From JAGQPD01 sp020426865 (GTDB lineage Bacteria; Planctomycetota; Planctomycetia; Pirellulales; Pirellulaceae), in NCBI GenBank assembly GCA_041399065.1, contig JAWKTN010000003.1, positions 124,001 through 188,000 of the forward strand: a DNA stretch of 64,000 bases, given 5' to 3'. The notes below the pieces were generated by a model that was not told where the DNA came from, did not search any database, and saw only the letters and a list, made by a program, of their open reading frames with translations. Positions 10,001-20,283 of the stretch are shown here, in pieces. Every line of letters begins with the position of its first letter. The first letter of the stretch is position 1. Position numbers and translations under genes: made by a program.

Positions 10001-11047
10001 ATGAAATCGCATACAACTCGGGCGTGCATCGCCTGCAGCCTGTTGCTGTTGTCCGTAGCCAGCGGAGCGGAAATAAGTGCCGCCGAAACGGAGGGCGTGC
10101 CCCCGGAGCATGTATTGCATTTGACGCAGCAAGCCGCGGGGCTCAAGCCCCCGGTTATTACCGCTGTTTGCCTGCAGCCACATGGTCGCTTATTGGCGAC
10201 GGCGGGAGACGACCACATGGTTCGGATTTGGGACCGCCAATCCGGTTCGTTGCTTCGACAGATAGGCGGACATGACGATTGGATCCGAACGGCCGCGATC
10301 TCCCCGGACGGGCGTTATTTGGCAACCGCTGGAATGGACCGGCAGATTGTCATCTGCGACCTGCACTCCGAATCGCGCCCCCGATTACTTGGCCACACGT
10401 CCGACGCGGTCTGGTGTGTCACGTTCAGCCCGGACGGGCGTCACCTGGCTGTCGCTGGGTTTTGCCACCACGTCGATATTCTCAATGTATCGACGGGCCA
10501 GACCGTCCAGCGACTGAAAAACCCGCACTGCGACATGCGTACGATCGCCTACACGCCGGACGGAAAGCGCTTGCTCGCGGGGGGACGAAATGGCCGGGTC
10601 CGGAGCTGGTCGACAGTCGACGGATCACCGCTCCAGGACTGGATCGCCCACGAACGACGCGTCTGGTCATTGCTCGTCGACCGCCAGGGGGAGCGAGTCT
10701 TTTCCGCTGGCGAGGACGGACGAGTTCGCTGTTGGGACGCTCAGACCGCCAAGTTGCTGTTTGAATTGCCGAGAGAACCAGCGATCGTCATGGCGATCGC
10801 CATGGTCAGCGACTCAGTTCTGGCAACAGCGGGCAGCAACAATTCTGTCCGATTGTGGGATCTCGATTCGCTCCGGCAGATTGGCTCGCTTACCGGTCAC
10901 ACTGGATCCGTCGCATCGTTAGCAAGTAGCGACGGGCACTTGGCCTCCGGCAGCTACGATACGACGGTAAGGGTCTGGGACCTTTCAGACGTCTACGGTC
11001 ATGCGAACGCCGAACGCCGCGATAGCCAAACCACCGACTCGCGATGA
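10001..11047 (+). CDS. Secreted WD40-repeat protein
   Basis: 348 residues: N-terminal signal peptide (ACIACSLLLLSVASGAEISA) then about seven WD40 blades, e.g. LLATAGDDHMVRIWD, YLATAGMDRQIVICD, VFSAGEDGRVRCWD, VLATAGSNNSVRLWD and HLASGSYDTTVRVWD. Seven blades close a beta-propeller, usually a protein-interaction platform. The signal peptide puts it outside the cytoplasm, unlike most WD40 proteins, though this is common in planctomycetes. The ATG at 10001 is chosen because the signal peptide begins there. Partner unknown. Confidence 0.9.
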   Translation: MKSHTTRACIACSLLLLSVASGAEISAAETEGVPPEHVLHLTQQAAGLKPPVITAVCLQPHGRLLATAGDDHMVRIWDRQSGSLLRQIGGHDDWIRTAAISPDGRYLATAGMDRQIVICDLHSESRPRLLGHTSDAVWCVTFSPDGRHLAVAGFCHHVDILNVSTGQTVQRLKNPHCDMRTIAYTPDGKRLLAGGRNGRVRSWSTVDGSPLQDWIAHERRVWSLLVDRQGERVFSAGEDGRVRCWDAQTAKLLFELPREPAIVMAIAMVSDSVLATAGSNNSVRLWDLDSLRQIGSLTGHTGSVASLASSDGHLASGSYDTTVRVWDLSDVYGHANAERRDSQTTDSR

Positions 11048-11122
11048 TATAGACGCAGATACGATTCTGCCGGAGCCTGACAACAAAACGACACGGATGT
11101 GGTAAATACAGGGAGGTGGCAA

Positions 11123-14100
11123 GTGAGTGTTTGGAGGCGTCTGCTCCGATTGTCCGACGTTCGCGACTCGGATGGCACCAGCAGCGATAGCCGGCGGCGG
11201 CGAGTACGCCTGGGAGCCGTCGAGCAGATGGAGCCCAAACTGTTGATGGCCGCCAATCCGCTGCATGTCGGTGCTGTCTACATCGAGCAAGACCTGGGAA
11301 GCGACGACCATGGTGACACAATACTCATTGCGTTTGACGGAGGTGCAGAAGGAAGTCAGCTAACTCAAGTCGTCATTGATGGCGACCAGAATATCGCCGG
11401 CTTCACGGTGGGGGACGTCTTTTTCGATACCCTCGCCACAGGCCTGGGGGCGGACAAGAGCCATCCCTTCACGATTGATTTGCATGGTGTCGACGCTTAT
11501 ACCCCGCATTACGAAGACGGCACGACACGATTGGTGATTGAATTTGAAGGATTCGACGCGGGCGACTGGATCGAAATCACGATTGATGTGGATGAAGTCG
11601 AATCGTACGACCCGCAAAGTACTGACCTGGATTTGACGAATGAGGGATTCGACCCCATCACCTCGGGCGTGGAATTTCAAGACAGCTTGTTCGTTGCTCA
11701 TTTCGCGGCGCCACACTTTTACGATGCCCAGGTCACAACAACGTTCCGCAATCGATACGACGATCGCCTGCAACAATCTGGCCTATCCTTGCCCGCCGAT
11801 GACGAAGGAGGCAAGCGAGACCGAACGGCCGGCGCCTTTGGAGAAGTGTCGCAGCATCCCTTACCGATCGCCCTGTCGGGCCACGTCTACGAAGAACGGG
11901 ACCTCGATCTCCTTCGCGATGCAACGGAACCCGGAATCGGCGGCGTCAACCTCACCCTGTGGCAAAAACAGGGAGAGACGTACGTATCGACCGGCTTCAG
12001 CACGATCACCGACGCCACCGGCTACTACGAGTTTGCACGCTCCCTGGGGTTGACTCCAGGCACCTATCAAATCCGCGAACAGCAACCATCTGGCTACTAC
12101 AGTGTCGGGGCCATCCCCGGCACTGTGGATGGACAGGACAGTGGCAGTATCGTCGCAGACAATCCCGACGTGCTCACCGAAATCACGATTCCACTCGGCA
12201 ACCAAGCGGCCATCAACTACGATTTTGCCGAATCGCTACCAGCCTCGATCAGCGGATTCGTCTATCACGATCGCAACGATAACGGCCTGCGCGAAGGGAG
12301 CGAAGAAGGGATCGACCAGGTATCCATCCAGGCCATCCCATTGGATACCGTCGCCCCCCAACTGGCGGTGACCCTCACAACCGCGGCTGACGGCTCGTAC
12401 CACTTCACTGGATTGGCGCCGGGCCGCTATCGCATCGTGGAAGTAACCCAGCCTGATGGGTATTTCGACGGCAAGGACACCGCCGGCACCGTAGCGGGGA
12501 TCGTTACCGGCACGGCTCAGAATCCAGGGGACCTTATCGATGACATCTTCTTGGGAGGTGGCGCGTCAGGTATCGACTACAACTTCGGCGAGCTGGTACC
12601 GGTCTCCATCCAGGGCGAAGTCCACGTCTCGAATCATGACGGGGACTGCTTTGAGGACGACGAAGAGACCACCCCCCTGGCGGGCGTCACCGTCTATTTG
12701 CTCAACGCGGACGGCGAACGCATCGCTGAGACGTTGACCGACTCCCGTGGTCATTACCAGTTCGAAGGTCTCCACCCGGGTACCTATGGCGTACAGGAGA
12801 TTACCCCCACTGGTTTGCTCGACGGCGGGGCCCGCGCCGGTAGCGTCGACGGACAGACTACCGGCACGGTTGTCGACGGCGGCACCGTCCAGTTGATATC
12901 CCTTGGCTCTGGGCAAGAGGGCGTCGACTACGATTTCTGCGAACATGAGCCGGCAACTCTTTCTGGATATGTCTACCACGACCGCGACGATGATGGCCAT
13001 TTCAATACCACCGAAGAATCGCCGATTGACGGGGTAGAGCTGCAGCTGTTTGACATCGATGGTACTCACATCGCCTCAGCAACCACGGACACCAACGGCT
13101 ATTACGAGTTTGCTGGCCTATCCAAGGGGACGTATCGTATTGTCGAAACGCAACCGGATGGATGGATCGATGGCAAAGACACCGCCGGGACAATCGGCGG
13201 AATCGTCGTGGGCACCGCGCAGCCCGACCTTGACACGATCACAGACATCCTCGTGTCTTTCGGCGACCGAGGCATCGACTATGACTTCGGCGAACTCCTC
13301 AATGCCTCGCTCCGCGGTCGCGTGCAACTGGCGACTCCCGACGGCGACTGCTTCACCGATTCCATCGAACACCGTCCTGTGGTGGGCGCTGTCGTGCAAT
13401 TGTACGATTCTACCGGCCGACTCCTGCACAAAACGTTGACCGATGATGATGGCCGCTATGAGTTTGTCGATCTGTTGCCGGGCGAATACACGGTTGTTGA
13501 AACCACGCCCACCGGCTTGATCGACGGTGGCGCACAAACCGGTAGCGTTGCCGGTGTACCAACCGGTATTGTCCAAGACAGCAACACGATCACCAGTGTG
13601 CGGTTGTTGTCGGGTGACCAGGGGACCAACTACGACTTCTGCGAATTCGAACCGGCCGCTATCTCTGGTTTCGTCTACCATGACCGCAACAACGACGGTC
13701 TCTTCGCCATATCGGAACAAGGGATCGGCGGGGTGCTCGTGCGGCTCGTCGACGAACAAGGCCAAATCGTCGCCGAACAACTGACCGCCAATGACGGGTC
13801 CTATCGCTTCACCGACTTGCGAGCTGGCAATTACACGTTGTCGGAAGTGCAGCCGGCGGGTTGGATTGATGGCATCGATGCGGCCGGAACGATCAACGGA
13901 GTCGTCGTCGGCCACGCGTTTTCGGCGTTGGATCGAATTGACGACGTGGTCCTGCGCTGGGGCGACAACGGTATCGACTATGACTTTGGAGAATTCTTGC
14001 CGGCATCGATTCAAGGTCGTGTGCAATTGTCCAACGAAAACGGCGACTGCTTTTCAATCGACCAGTACCACGAGCCGGTTGTCGGAGCGGTGGTGCGGTT

Positions 14101-16333
14101 GTTTGACGCCGATGGCAATGAGCTGGACCGCACTCTGACGGATCAAAACGGCGACTATCGGTTTGATGGCTTGGCACCGGGAATCTACCGTGTCGTGGAA
14201 ACCACACCCGCTGGATTGGAGGACGGCGGCGCGCAAGCCGGTACGGTCGCCGGCCAAACCGTTGGCAATGTGTTGGATTCCAATACGATCGGACAGGTCC
14301 GCTTGTGGTCGGGCGAGGATGGCATCAACTATCTGTTTTGCGAACACCTGTTCGGCTCGATCGAAGGATTGGTCCATACCGACATCTTGGCCGATTGCGT
14401 CTTCGAACCGGCCAACGGTGAACGGCCACTCGCGGGGGTCCGGATCGACTTGCTAAACACCGGCGGACAGGTAATTGCCACGACGCATACCGATTCCGAT
14501 GGTCGATATCGATTTAGCGACATACCTGCGGGCGAGTATTCCGTACGCGAGCATCAGGTCGTCGACTACTTTCATGGCGGCCAGGTGGCTGGTTCTGGTG
14601 GTGGCAACATCGATGTGGCCGACGTAATCTCGCAAATTCAACTTGGTCCTGGCGAACGTCTGGTGGATTACAACTTCTGCGAAATACCGCCCGGTAGGAT
14701 CTCCGGATTCGTGTTTCAAGACGGTCCATCGGTGTCACTGGTGCCTGGCGAAGCGTTACCGGAGCGAATTCGCGACATCCGCGACGGCGTCAAGACCGCT
14801 GACGACACTCCACTGGCAGGAGTTACGTTGGAATTGCGATTCGCGTTGGAAGGCCGAGTCCTCAACGGCAGCGAGGCATTGCCCGGATATTATCCGCCAG
14901 GGCCCATTCGCACGGTAACCGACGCTCGTGGTTTCTATGAATTCAAGGGCCTTCCGCGTGGGTCGTACGCCGTGTACGAAATTCACCCCGAGGACTACGT
15001 CGACGGTGTCGATACCCCAGGGACTCTTTCGGGGATCGTGTTCAATCCGGGCGAGGCCCAGAATACTGCAATCCTGGCAACTTTGCAAAAGAGCCCAGAA
15101 AACGATGCCATCGTGAGAATCAACCTCGGCCCAGGCGGCGTCGCTGAACTGAACAACTTTAGTGAGGTCCGCGTACAAACCATCGTGATCACGCTGCCAC
15201 CGCCGCCGACGTTGCCGACACCGCCAAGGGAAGAACCATCCGTCACACTGTTGGCACCGCTGCATACGGCTCCAGAACTGGGCAACAATGTCCGGAACCC
15301 GTTGCTCAACATCTCCGCGGGGCGACATGTCTTTACGTGGCACCTGAGTGTCGTCGATGCGGGATTCCCCCGCGGCGATGGCCTCGTGGCCGAAGTTCCG
15401 CCACCCATTTGGTTCGCATCGCTCGGCCCGGAATCAACCGGTCAAGGTCGTTCAACGATGCGCTACGGACGTTGGCACTTGGCGATGGACGACTCGTCGG
15501 CAGCCACCGGCCGACAGTTCTATTTTGGCAAGCCCGGCGCCATTCCCATCGCCGGCGACTTCAACGGCGATGGACATTTTGAAGTCGGCGTGTTCATCGA
15601 CGGTGAATGGTTCATCGATCTCAATGGCAATGGGGTCTGGGATTCGCACGACCTGTGGGCCAAGCTCGGACACCGAGGCGACCGACCGGTGGCGGGCGAC
15701 TGGGACGGCGATGGAAAATACGACATCGGTATCTTCGGGCCGATCTGGGCGGGAGATCCTCGTGCGATCGTGTCGGAACCCGGCCTTCCCGACAATAATA
15801 ACCGCCCCACAGGACAACGCAAGAATATTCCTCCGCGCGACACCGCTGCCACAAACGGCCAACGGGTTTTGAAATTGACCGAACAAGGAAAGATGCGCGG
15901 CGATGTGATCGATCACGTGTTCTGGTTCGGCGTGCCCGACGACGTGCCAGTCGTGGGCGACTGGAATGGCGACGGCATCCACACGATCGGGGTCTTCCGC
16001 CAAGGCCGCTGGCAATTCGACGTCGACGGAAACGGTGAGTACACGTCTGCCGACGCGGAAGCTCAATTCGGACAACAGGGTGACACGCCGATCGTGGGCG
16101 ATTGGAACGGCGATGGTGTGGATGAGATTGGCTTCGTCCGCAACGGCAGATTCTATCTCGACAGCAACGGTAACCGAGAATTGGACGCGTACGACCGTGT
16201 CTTCGAAATGGGGGCACCGGGCGACAAGCCGGTAGTCGGCGACTGGAATGGCGACGGAATCGACGACATCGCAACCTATCGCGAGCAAAGCGAACCGGCC
16301 CCCGAATATCAGGCCTTTCGCAAAGCCGGATAG
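11123..16333 (+). CDS. Giant surface protein with nine SdrD_B-type repeats and C-terminal FG-GAP-like repeats
   Basis: 1736 residues. An Arg-rich start and LEPR-like motif (AVEQMEPKLLMAA, about 36-48) precede an unassigned beta-rich region (to about 250). Then come nine SdrD_B/Cna-B-like repeats starting near bases 11870, 12240, 12600, 12955, 13300, 13655, 14000, 14350 and 14695 (period about 350 bp). Two subtypes largely alternate: GFVYHDRNxDGLF and GRVQLxxxDGDCF. A Pro-rich hinge (PPPPTLPTPPREE) leads to five GDWNGDG-type Ca2+-binding FG-GAP-like repeats interspersed with EF-like loops (DLNGNGVWD, DVDGNGEYT). Probably a Ca2+-stabilised adhesin or matrix protein. The GTG at 11123 has GGGAGG 6 bases upstream. 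Confidence 0.92.
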   Translation: MSVWRRLLRLSDVRDSDGTSSDSRRRRVRLGAVEQMEPKLLMAANPLHVGAVYIEQDLGSDDHGDTILIAFDGGAEGSQLTQVVIDGDQNIAGFTVGDVFFDTLATGLGADKSHPFTIDLHGVDAYTPHYEDGTTRLVIEFEGFDAGDWIEITIDVDEVESYDPQSTDLDLTNEGFDPITSGVEFQDSLFVAHFAAPHFYDAQVTTTFRNRYDDRLQQSGLSLPADDEGGKRDRTAGAFGEVSQHPLPIALSGHVYEERDLDLLRDATEPGIGGVNLTLWQKQGETYVSTGFSTITDATGYYEFARSLGLTPGTYQIREQQPSGYYSVGAIPGTVDGQDSGSIVADNPDVLTEITIPLGNQAAINYDFAESLPASISGFVYHDRNDNGLREGSEEGIDQVSIQAIPLDTVAPQLAVTLTTAADGSYHFTGLAPGRYRIVEVTQPDGYFDGKDTAGTVAGIVTGTAQNPGDLIDDIFLGGGASGIDYNFGELVPVSIQGEVHVSNHDGDCFEDDEETTPLAGVTVYLLNADGERIAETLTDSRGHYQFEGLHPGTYGVQEITPTGLLDGGARAGSVDGQTTGTVVDGGTVQLISLGSGQEGVDYDFCEHEPATLSGYVYHDRDDDGHFNTTEESPIDGVELQLFDIDGTHIASATTDTNGYYEFAGLSKGTYRIVETQPDGWIDGKDTAGTIGGIVVGTAQPDLDTITDILVSFGDRGIDYDFGELLNASLRGRVQLATPDGDCFTDSIEHRPVVGAVVQLYDSTGRLLHKTLTDDDGRYEFVDLLPGEYTVVETTPTGLIDGGAQTGSVAGVPTGIVQDSNTITSVRLLSGDQGTNYDFCEFEPAAISGFVYHDRNNDGLFAISEQGIGGVLVRLVDEQGQIVAEQLTANDGSYRFTDLRAGNYTLSEVQPAGWIDGIDAAGTINGVVVGHAFSALDRIDDVVLRWGDNGIDYDFGEFLPASIQGRVQLSNENGDCFSIDQYHEPVVGAVVRLFDADGNELDRTLTDQNGDYRFDGLAPGIYRVVETTPAGLEDGGAQAGTVAGQTVGNVLDSNTIGQVRLWSGEDGINYLFCEHLFGSIEGLVHTDILADCVFEPANGERPLAGVRIDLLNTGGQVIATTHTDSDGRYRFSDIPAGEYSVREHQVVDYFHGGQVAGSGGGNIDVADVISQIQLGPGERLVDYNFCEIPPGRISGFVFQDGPSVSLVPGEALPERIRDIRDGVKTADDTPLAGVTLELRFALEGRVLNGSEALPGYYPPGPIRTVTDARGFYEFKGLPRGSYAVYEIHPEDYVDGVDTPGTLSGIVFNPGEAQNTAILATLQKSPENDAIVRINLGPGGVAELNNFSEVRVQTIVITLPPPPTLPTPPREEPSVTLLAPLHTAPELGNNVRNPLLNISAGRHVFTWHLSVVDAGFPRGDGLVAEVPPPIWFASLGPESTGQGRSTMRYGRWHLAMDDSSAATGRQFYFGKPGAIPIAGDFNGDGHFEVGVFIDGEWFIDLNGNGVWDSHDLWAKLGHRGDRPVAGDWDGDGKYDIGIFGPIWAGDPRAIVSEPGLPDNNNRPTGQRKNIPPRDTAATNGQRVLKLTEQGKMRGDVIDHVFWFGVPDDVPVVGDWNGDGIHTIGVFRQGRWQFDVDGNGEYTSADAEAQFGQQGDTPIVGDWNGDGVDEIGFVRNGRFYLDSNGNRELDAYDRVFEMGAPGDKPVVGDWNGDGIDDIATYREQSEPAPEYQAFRKAG

Positions 16334-16368
16334 AGTCGCACGCTACGTGTCGCAAAGGATATTGGCCC

Positions 16369-16391
16369 AATACCTCGAACCATCAAGTATT
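16369..16391. repeat. 23-bp interspersed motif, copy 1
   Basis: Begins AATACCTCGAACC and ends GTATT, so its ends are inverted (AATAC/GTATT). Near-identical copies lie at 33567-33589 (same strand) and 33611-33633 (opposite strand). Confidence 0.7.
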
Positions 16392-16434
16392 GAGCCGCTC
16401 AACCGGAAAACGGCCCGGGCTGCGACAATTCGAA

Positions 16435-16605
16435 TCAGCTGGCCTTGAGCTTTTCAAGCTCCTGTTCGGCCGCGGTGATATCGCGTTCCAGGCGTTCGAC
16501 TTCGCCCGGCTCGTCGTTTTGCTTTCGGGCACCGGCAAGTTGCTGCCGGAGTGTCTGCAGCTTCTTCTGGAGGACATCGATCTTCTTCTTCGCTTTCTTA
16601 TCCAT
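16435..16605 (-). CDS. Small charged coiled-coil protein
   Basis: 56 residues, read directly from the minus strand: starts MDKKAKKKIDVLQKKLQTLR, ends QELEKLKAS. Almost entirely Lys, Glu, Gln, Leu and Arg with heptad-like Leu/Val/Ile spacing and one break at NDEPGE, so two antiparallel helices are likely. No signal peptide or known motif. It is convergent with the giant surface-protein gene. Coding status rests on amino-acid composition and a clean start and stop; function unknown. Confidence 0.6.
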   Translation of the reverse strand: MDKKAKKKIDVLQKKLQTLRQQLAGARKQNDEPGEVERLERDITAAEQELEKLKAS

Positions 16606-16811
16606 GCTATCGGTTCCACATTTGTTTTTTTCTATGTTTCTTTACGCATCCGCCTGTTATAGTTGCGATAAGTGCCATCGGGGCGGTGAAATCTAGCACA
16701 GTTTCGCGAGCCAAAAAAGGCGGCAGGCGTTGTTGAAGCACGGTCCTATTGTGTCATAATACACCGATTCCATGACAGTATGGCTTCTGTCCTCCCTTCG
16801 ACGAAACTTCC

Positions 16812-19652
16812 ATGACGGATTGGTACCAACTCGCACCAGACCAGGTCGCCGCCGAATTGGGATCGAATTCTCGAACCGGCCTTGACCAATCAGAAGTGGC
16901 CGATCGCCGGACACACTACGGCCCCAACGAACTGCACGACCTGGGGGGACGCAGCGCCTGGGCCATTCTGACCGAACAACTCTTTTCCGCCATGATCGCT
17001 CTGCTGTTCGTCGCAGCCACGGTTTCCATTTACTTGGGCGAGTACAAGGATGCCGTCGCCATTGTCGCCATCATCGTACTGAATGCGGCCCTCGGCTTCG
17101 CGCAGGATTTTCGCGCTGAAAAAGCCTTGGCGGCGCTGAAACGCTATTCGGTTCCCAATGTCAAGGTTTGGCGGGGAGGTGCCATTGACGTGTTGCCGGC
17201 GCGGGAGCTTGTCCCCGGCGATCTGGTCGCACTGGAAGTTGGCAATCTTGTACCAGCCGATTGTCGCATTCTACAGTCAACGAACCTGCGAATCCAGGAA
17301 GCCGCGCTGACAGGCGAATCGGAACCCGTCGATAAATCGATCACGGCCATCGACAGTGCCGTACCGATGGCTGATCGCACGAACATGGCATATTTGGGAA
17401 CCACCGTCGCGTTCGGACATGGGCAGGCAATGGTAACCAACACCGGGATGACCACCGAATTAGGCAAGATCGCGCATTCACTGCAGACAGTCCGCCCCAA
17501 ACCGACGCCGCTTCAGACACGATTGGGCATCCTTGGCCGCAGCCTGGCCCTGACCGCACTGGGGATCGTTGCCGTGGTCTACATTCTAGGTATCGTTGCG
17601 GGAGCCGATCCAAGAGTGATGCTGTTGACGTCTCTCAGCCTTGCCGTTGCCGTCGTTCCCGAAGGCCTGCCAGCGGTCGCCACTGTTGCACTTGCGATCG
17701 GTGCGCGAAGGATGTTTCGCCGCCAGGCGCTGATCCGTAAATTGCCGGCGGTCGAAACATTGGGATCGGTTACCGTGATTTGCTCGGACAAGACCGGGAC
17801 ACTCACCGAAAACCGCATGTCTGTCACCGTGCTCGACATTGCCGGACATCGCTTGGACCTTACCGAGCACCTGCGGGACGACGATCAGGGGACGGCGATT
17901 GCCGAAGGATCGACATCCCGCACGACAGACAGTTGCCCACGCATTGATCCCGACGATCCCCAACAATTGGCGCTCGCCTTGCTACTGGCCGGTGCCGGCT
18001 TATGCAACGATGCCGAACTGAAGTCGCCGAAACAAGGGGAACCGTGGAAGGCAGTCGGCGAACCGACCGAAGCAGCTTTGATCCTCGCGGCCGCGCGCTT
18101 GGGTCTACCGAAGGGGGAACTGAACGAGAACTTTCCACGAGTCGACGAGCTCCCATTCGATTCGGACCGCAAGCGAATGACAACCGTGCACGTCGTCAAG
18201 CCGACACATTGCGAAGGACCGGGCTACCGCCGCTCGGCTGTGACCGATGTGCTGGCCCATCTAGGCGATGTCGAACGCATTGCCTTTATGAAGGGAGCCG
18301 TGGACTCGGTCCTGTCATGCTGTGAGTATTACTGGGAGCAAGGCGCGCCGGAAGAACTGGATGACGAAAGTCGCGCGCGAATCGTGGCTGCCAATGATCA
18401 ACTGGCGGCCATGGGGATGCGCGTCATGGGCGTCTCGTTCCGGCCACTTGACGACCTAGGCCTAGCACGCAGCGACGCCACAGACCACGACGAAGTCCGT
18501 CCGGCACCGCCTCGCGAAACAGAAGAAGCCCATATTTTTGTCGGCCTGATCGGCATGATCGACCCTCCTCGTCCGGAAGTCCGCGACGCCGTGATTCGCT
18601 GCCGTCAAGCTGGCATCCGCCCGCTGATGATTACTGGCGACCACCCGCTCACCGCACAACATATCGCTCAACAACTGGGCATCGCCAACGGGAAACCAGT
18701 GGTACACGGCACGGAGCTGGCTGCCATGGATGCGCGGCAAATGGAACAGCGTGCGGCGTCAACGTCGGTTTTTGCCCGCGTCGCTCCCCAAGATAAACTG
18801 TCGATCGTGCAAGCGCTACAGAAACAGGGGCACGTCGTGGCAATGACCGGCGATGGTGTCAACGACGCGCCAGCGCTCAAGCAATCGCACATCGGCGTGG
18901 CGATGGGACGCACTGGCACCGATGTCTCGAAAGAAGCCTCCGACATGATTCTGCTCGACGATAACTTCGCCACGATCGTCAACGCCGTGGAAGAGGGCCG
19001 CATTGTCTACGACAACATCCGCAAATTCGTCCGTTACACCATGACCAGCAATGCAGGCGAAGTATGGGTGATGGTCATCGGACCGCTCCTGGGAATGCCG
19101 CTGCCACTGCTGCCACTGCAAATCCTGTGGGTCAACCTGGTGACCGATGGGCTCCCCGGCTTGGCATTGGCCGTAGAACCGGCGGAGCGCGAGACGATGC
19201 ATCGCGCGCCTTATCCACCGACCGAAAACGTCATGGGCCGAGGGATGTGGCGCGATATCGCCTGGATCGGTGTCCTGATGGGCGCCGTGTCGATGCTGAT
19301 GGGATTTCTCTACTGGTACCACGGATTTGACGCGGCCTATTGGCGAACGGTCGTCTTTACCGTCCTGACCCTGTCGCAACTGGGCAACGTAATGGCGATC
19401 CGCGCCGAACGGGACTCGCTTTTCCAAATCGGCGTCTTCTCGAATCTCGCGTTGGTCGGCGCCGTTGCGTTGACGATCGTCCTGCAGTTTGCTGTCATCT
19501 ATATCCCTTGGCTGCAGTCACTTTTGAAAACCGCGCCACTGTCACTGCGAGATCTGCTGTTCTGCCTGCTTGCCAGTACGATTGTATTTTGGAGCGTTGA
19601 ACTGAAAAAGTTCCTGCGACGCCACCCGACCTACGCATCAAGCGATTCTTGA
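16812..19652 (+). CDS. P2A-type Ca2+-transporting ATPase (SERCA/PMR1-like)
   Basis: 946 residues. Actuator loop TGESEP, phosphorylation site DKTGTLT (Asp326), and hinge TGDGVNDAPALK are intact. Ca2+ ligands match SERCA: PEGLP in M4 (Glu284), NAGE in M5, LWVNLVTDG in M6 and a likely M8 Glu (AERDSLF), so both SERCA sites may be present. It should export Ca2+ from the cytoplasm at ATP cost. Membrane segments lie near residues 50-100, 235-295 and 740-930. Its 3' end overlaps the convergent membrane-protein gene by 22 bp. Confidence 0.93.
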   Translation: MTDWYQLAPDQVAAELGSNSRTGLDQSEVADRRTHYGPNELHDLGGRSAWAILTEQLFSAMIALLFVAATVSIYLGEYKDAVAIVAIIVLNAALGFAQDFRAEKALAALKRYSVPNVKVWRGGAIDVLPARELVPGDLVALEVGNLVPADCRILQSTNLRIQEAALTGESEPVDKSITAIDSAVPMADRTNMAYLGTTVAFGHGQAMVTNTGMTTELGKIAHSLQTVRPKPTPLQTRLGILGRSLALTALGIVAVVYILGIVAGADPRVMLLTSLSLAVAVVPEGLPAVATVALAIGARRMFRRQALIRKLPAVETLGSVTVICSDKTGTLTENRMSVTVLDIAGHRLDLTEHLRDDDQGTAIAEGSTSRTTDSCPRIDPDDPQQLALALLLAGAGLCNDAELKSPKQGEPWKAVGEPTEAALILAAARLGLPKGELNENFPRVDELPFDSDRKRMTTVHVVKPTHCEGPGYRRSAVTDVLAHLGDVERIAFMKGAVDSVLSCCEYYWEQGAPEELDDESRARIVAANDQLAAMGMRVMGVSFRPLDDLGLARSDATDHDEVRPAPPRETEEAHIFVGLIGMIDPPRPEVRDAVIRCRQAGIRPLMITGDHPLTAQHIAQQLGIANGKPVVHGTELAAMDARQMEQRAASTSVFARVAPQDKLSIVQALQKQGHVVAMTGDGVNDAPALKQSHIGVAMGRTGTDVSKEASDMILLDDNFATIVNAVEEGRIVYDNIRKFVRYTMTSNAGEVWVMVIGPLLGMPLPLLPLQILWVNLVTDGLPGLALAVEPAERETMHRAPYPPTENVMGRGMWRDIAWIGVLMGAVSMLMGFLYWYHGFDAAYWRTVVFTVLTLSQLGNVMAIRAERDSLFQIGVFSNLALVGAVALTIVLQFAVIYIPWLQSLLKTAPLSLRDLLFCLLASTIVFWSVELKKFLRRHPTYASSDS

Positions 19653-20140
19653 ACGACAGCAGTCTCCATTACCGCGTCTTGGGCCTTCAATTCTCGCGGC
19701 GTCAATCGCATCAGACCACCCAGACAAACAAGAAGGATCGCCAACAAGCAATTGACATTCAACCAGAACGTCAGTCGTTCACGAAAGCGAACCGCCCCCG
19801 AGCTTTTGCCGGAAAGTCGCGCAGCCAAAAAGAACAGTACCAGCGCCAACAGCAGCTTCACCGCCACCAACGCGTGGTAGGGAAGCGGTGCATTACTAAA
19901 GTCATTACGGATAATAATCACAATCGCGTTGTACAAACCGCTCGCTAATAACAACCCGCTCGTGATCCCGACCACCATCGACCACGGCTTGCGGGACGCT
20001 TGCAGAAACGCTTCTCTTTGCTCACCGCCAAGTGCCGTCAATCCGGGCACCACCGCCACTCGCCAGCCGATCGTGCCACCGGCCAGGACAACCGCAGATA
20101 GAATATGTGACCAACGCAAGATCAATTCGACAATATCCAT
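19631..20140 (-). CDS. Four-helix inner-membrane protein (CopD/DUF-like)
   Basis: 169 residues with four hydrophobic helices (about 5-30, 52-75, 88-108, 122-143). The first contains WSHILSAVVLAGGTIGW, typical of CopD-like membrane proteins, where such His residues can bind metal or haem. The start at 20140 (MDIVEL) is chosen because a helix begins there and GGGAG lies upstream. It is tightly packed: its stop overlaps the ATPase gene, and the CCA-enzyme stop lies 143 bp upstream. Substrate unknown. Confidence 0.7.
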   Translation of the reverse strand: MDIVELILRWSHILSAVVLAGGTIGWRVAVVPGLTALGGEQREAFLQASRKPWSMVVGITSGLLLASGLYNAIVIIIRNDFSNAPLPYHALVAVKLLLALVLFFLAARLSGKSSGAVRFRERLTFWLNVNCLLAILLVCLGGLMRLTPRELKAQDAVMETAVVQESLDA

Positions 20141-20178
20141 GCTGATGCAAGCTCCCAAGTATGACACGTACGGACCAT

Positions 20179-20213
20179 ATTCCGCCGGAAAGAGTCGATT
20201 CCGCCGGAAAGAG
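20179..20213. repeat. Short direct repeat (2 x 16 bp)
   Basis: Two exact copies of ATTCCGCCGGAAAGAG (20179-20194, 20198-20213) with a 3-bp spacer, upstream of the membrane-protein start. Each contains a TTCCGCCGGAA palindrome, so this could be a double operator. Confidence 0.8.
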
Positions 20214-20283
20214 GCTGCTTTGAGTTTAGAGCAAACCCAACCAAGGAGAAACGGGGCGTATGGCGTTCCGCTGCGTCGTTGCT

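Noticed and set aside
15621..16370. 249-codon minus frame within the giant surface gene
   Set aside because: Arg-rich shadow of the FG-GAP repeats.
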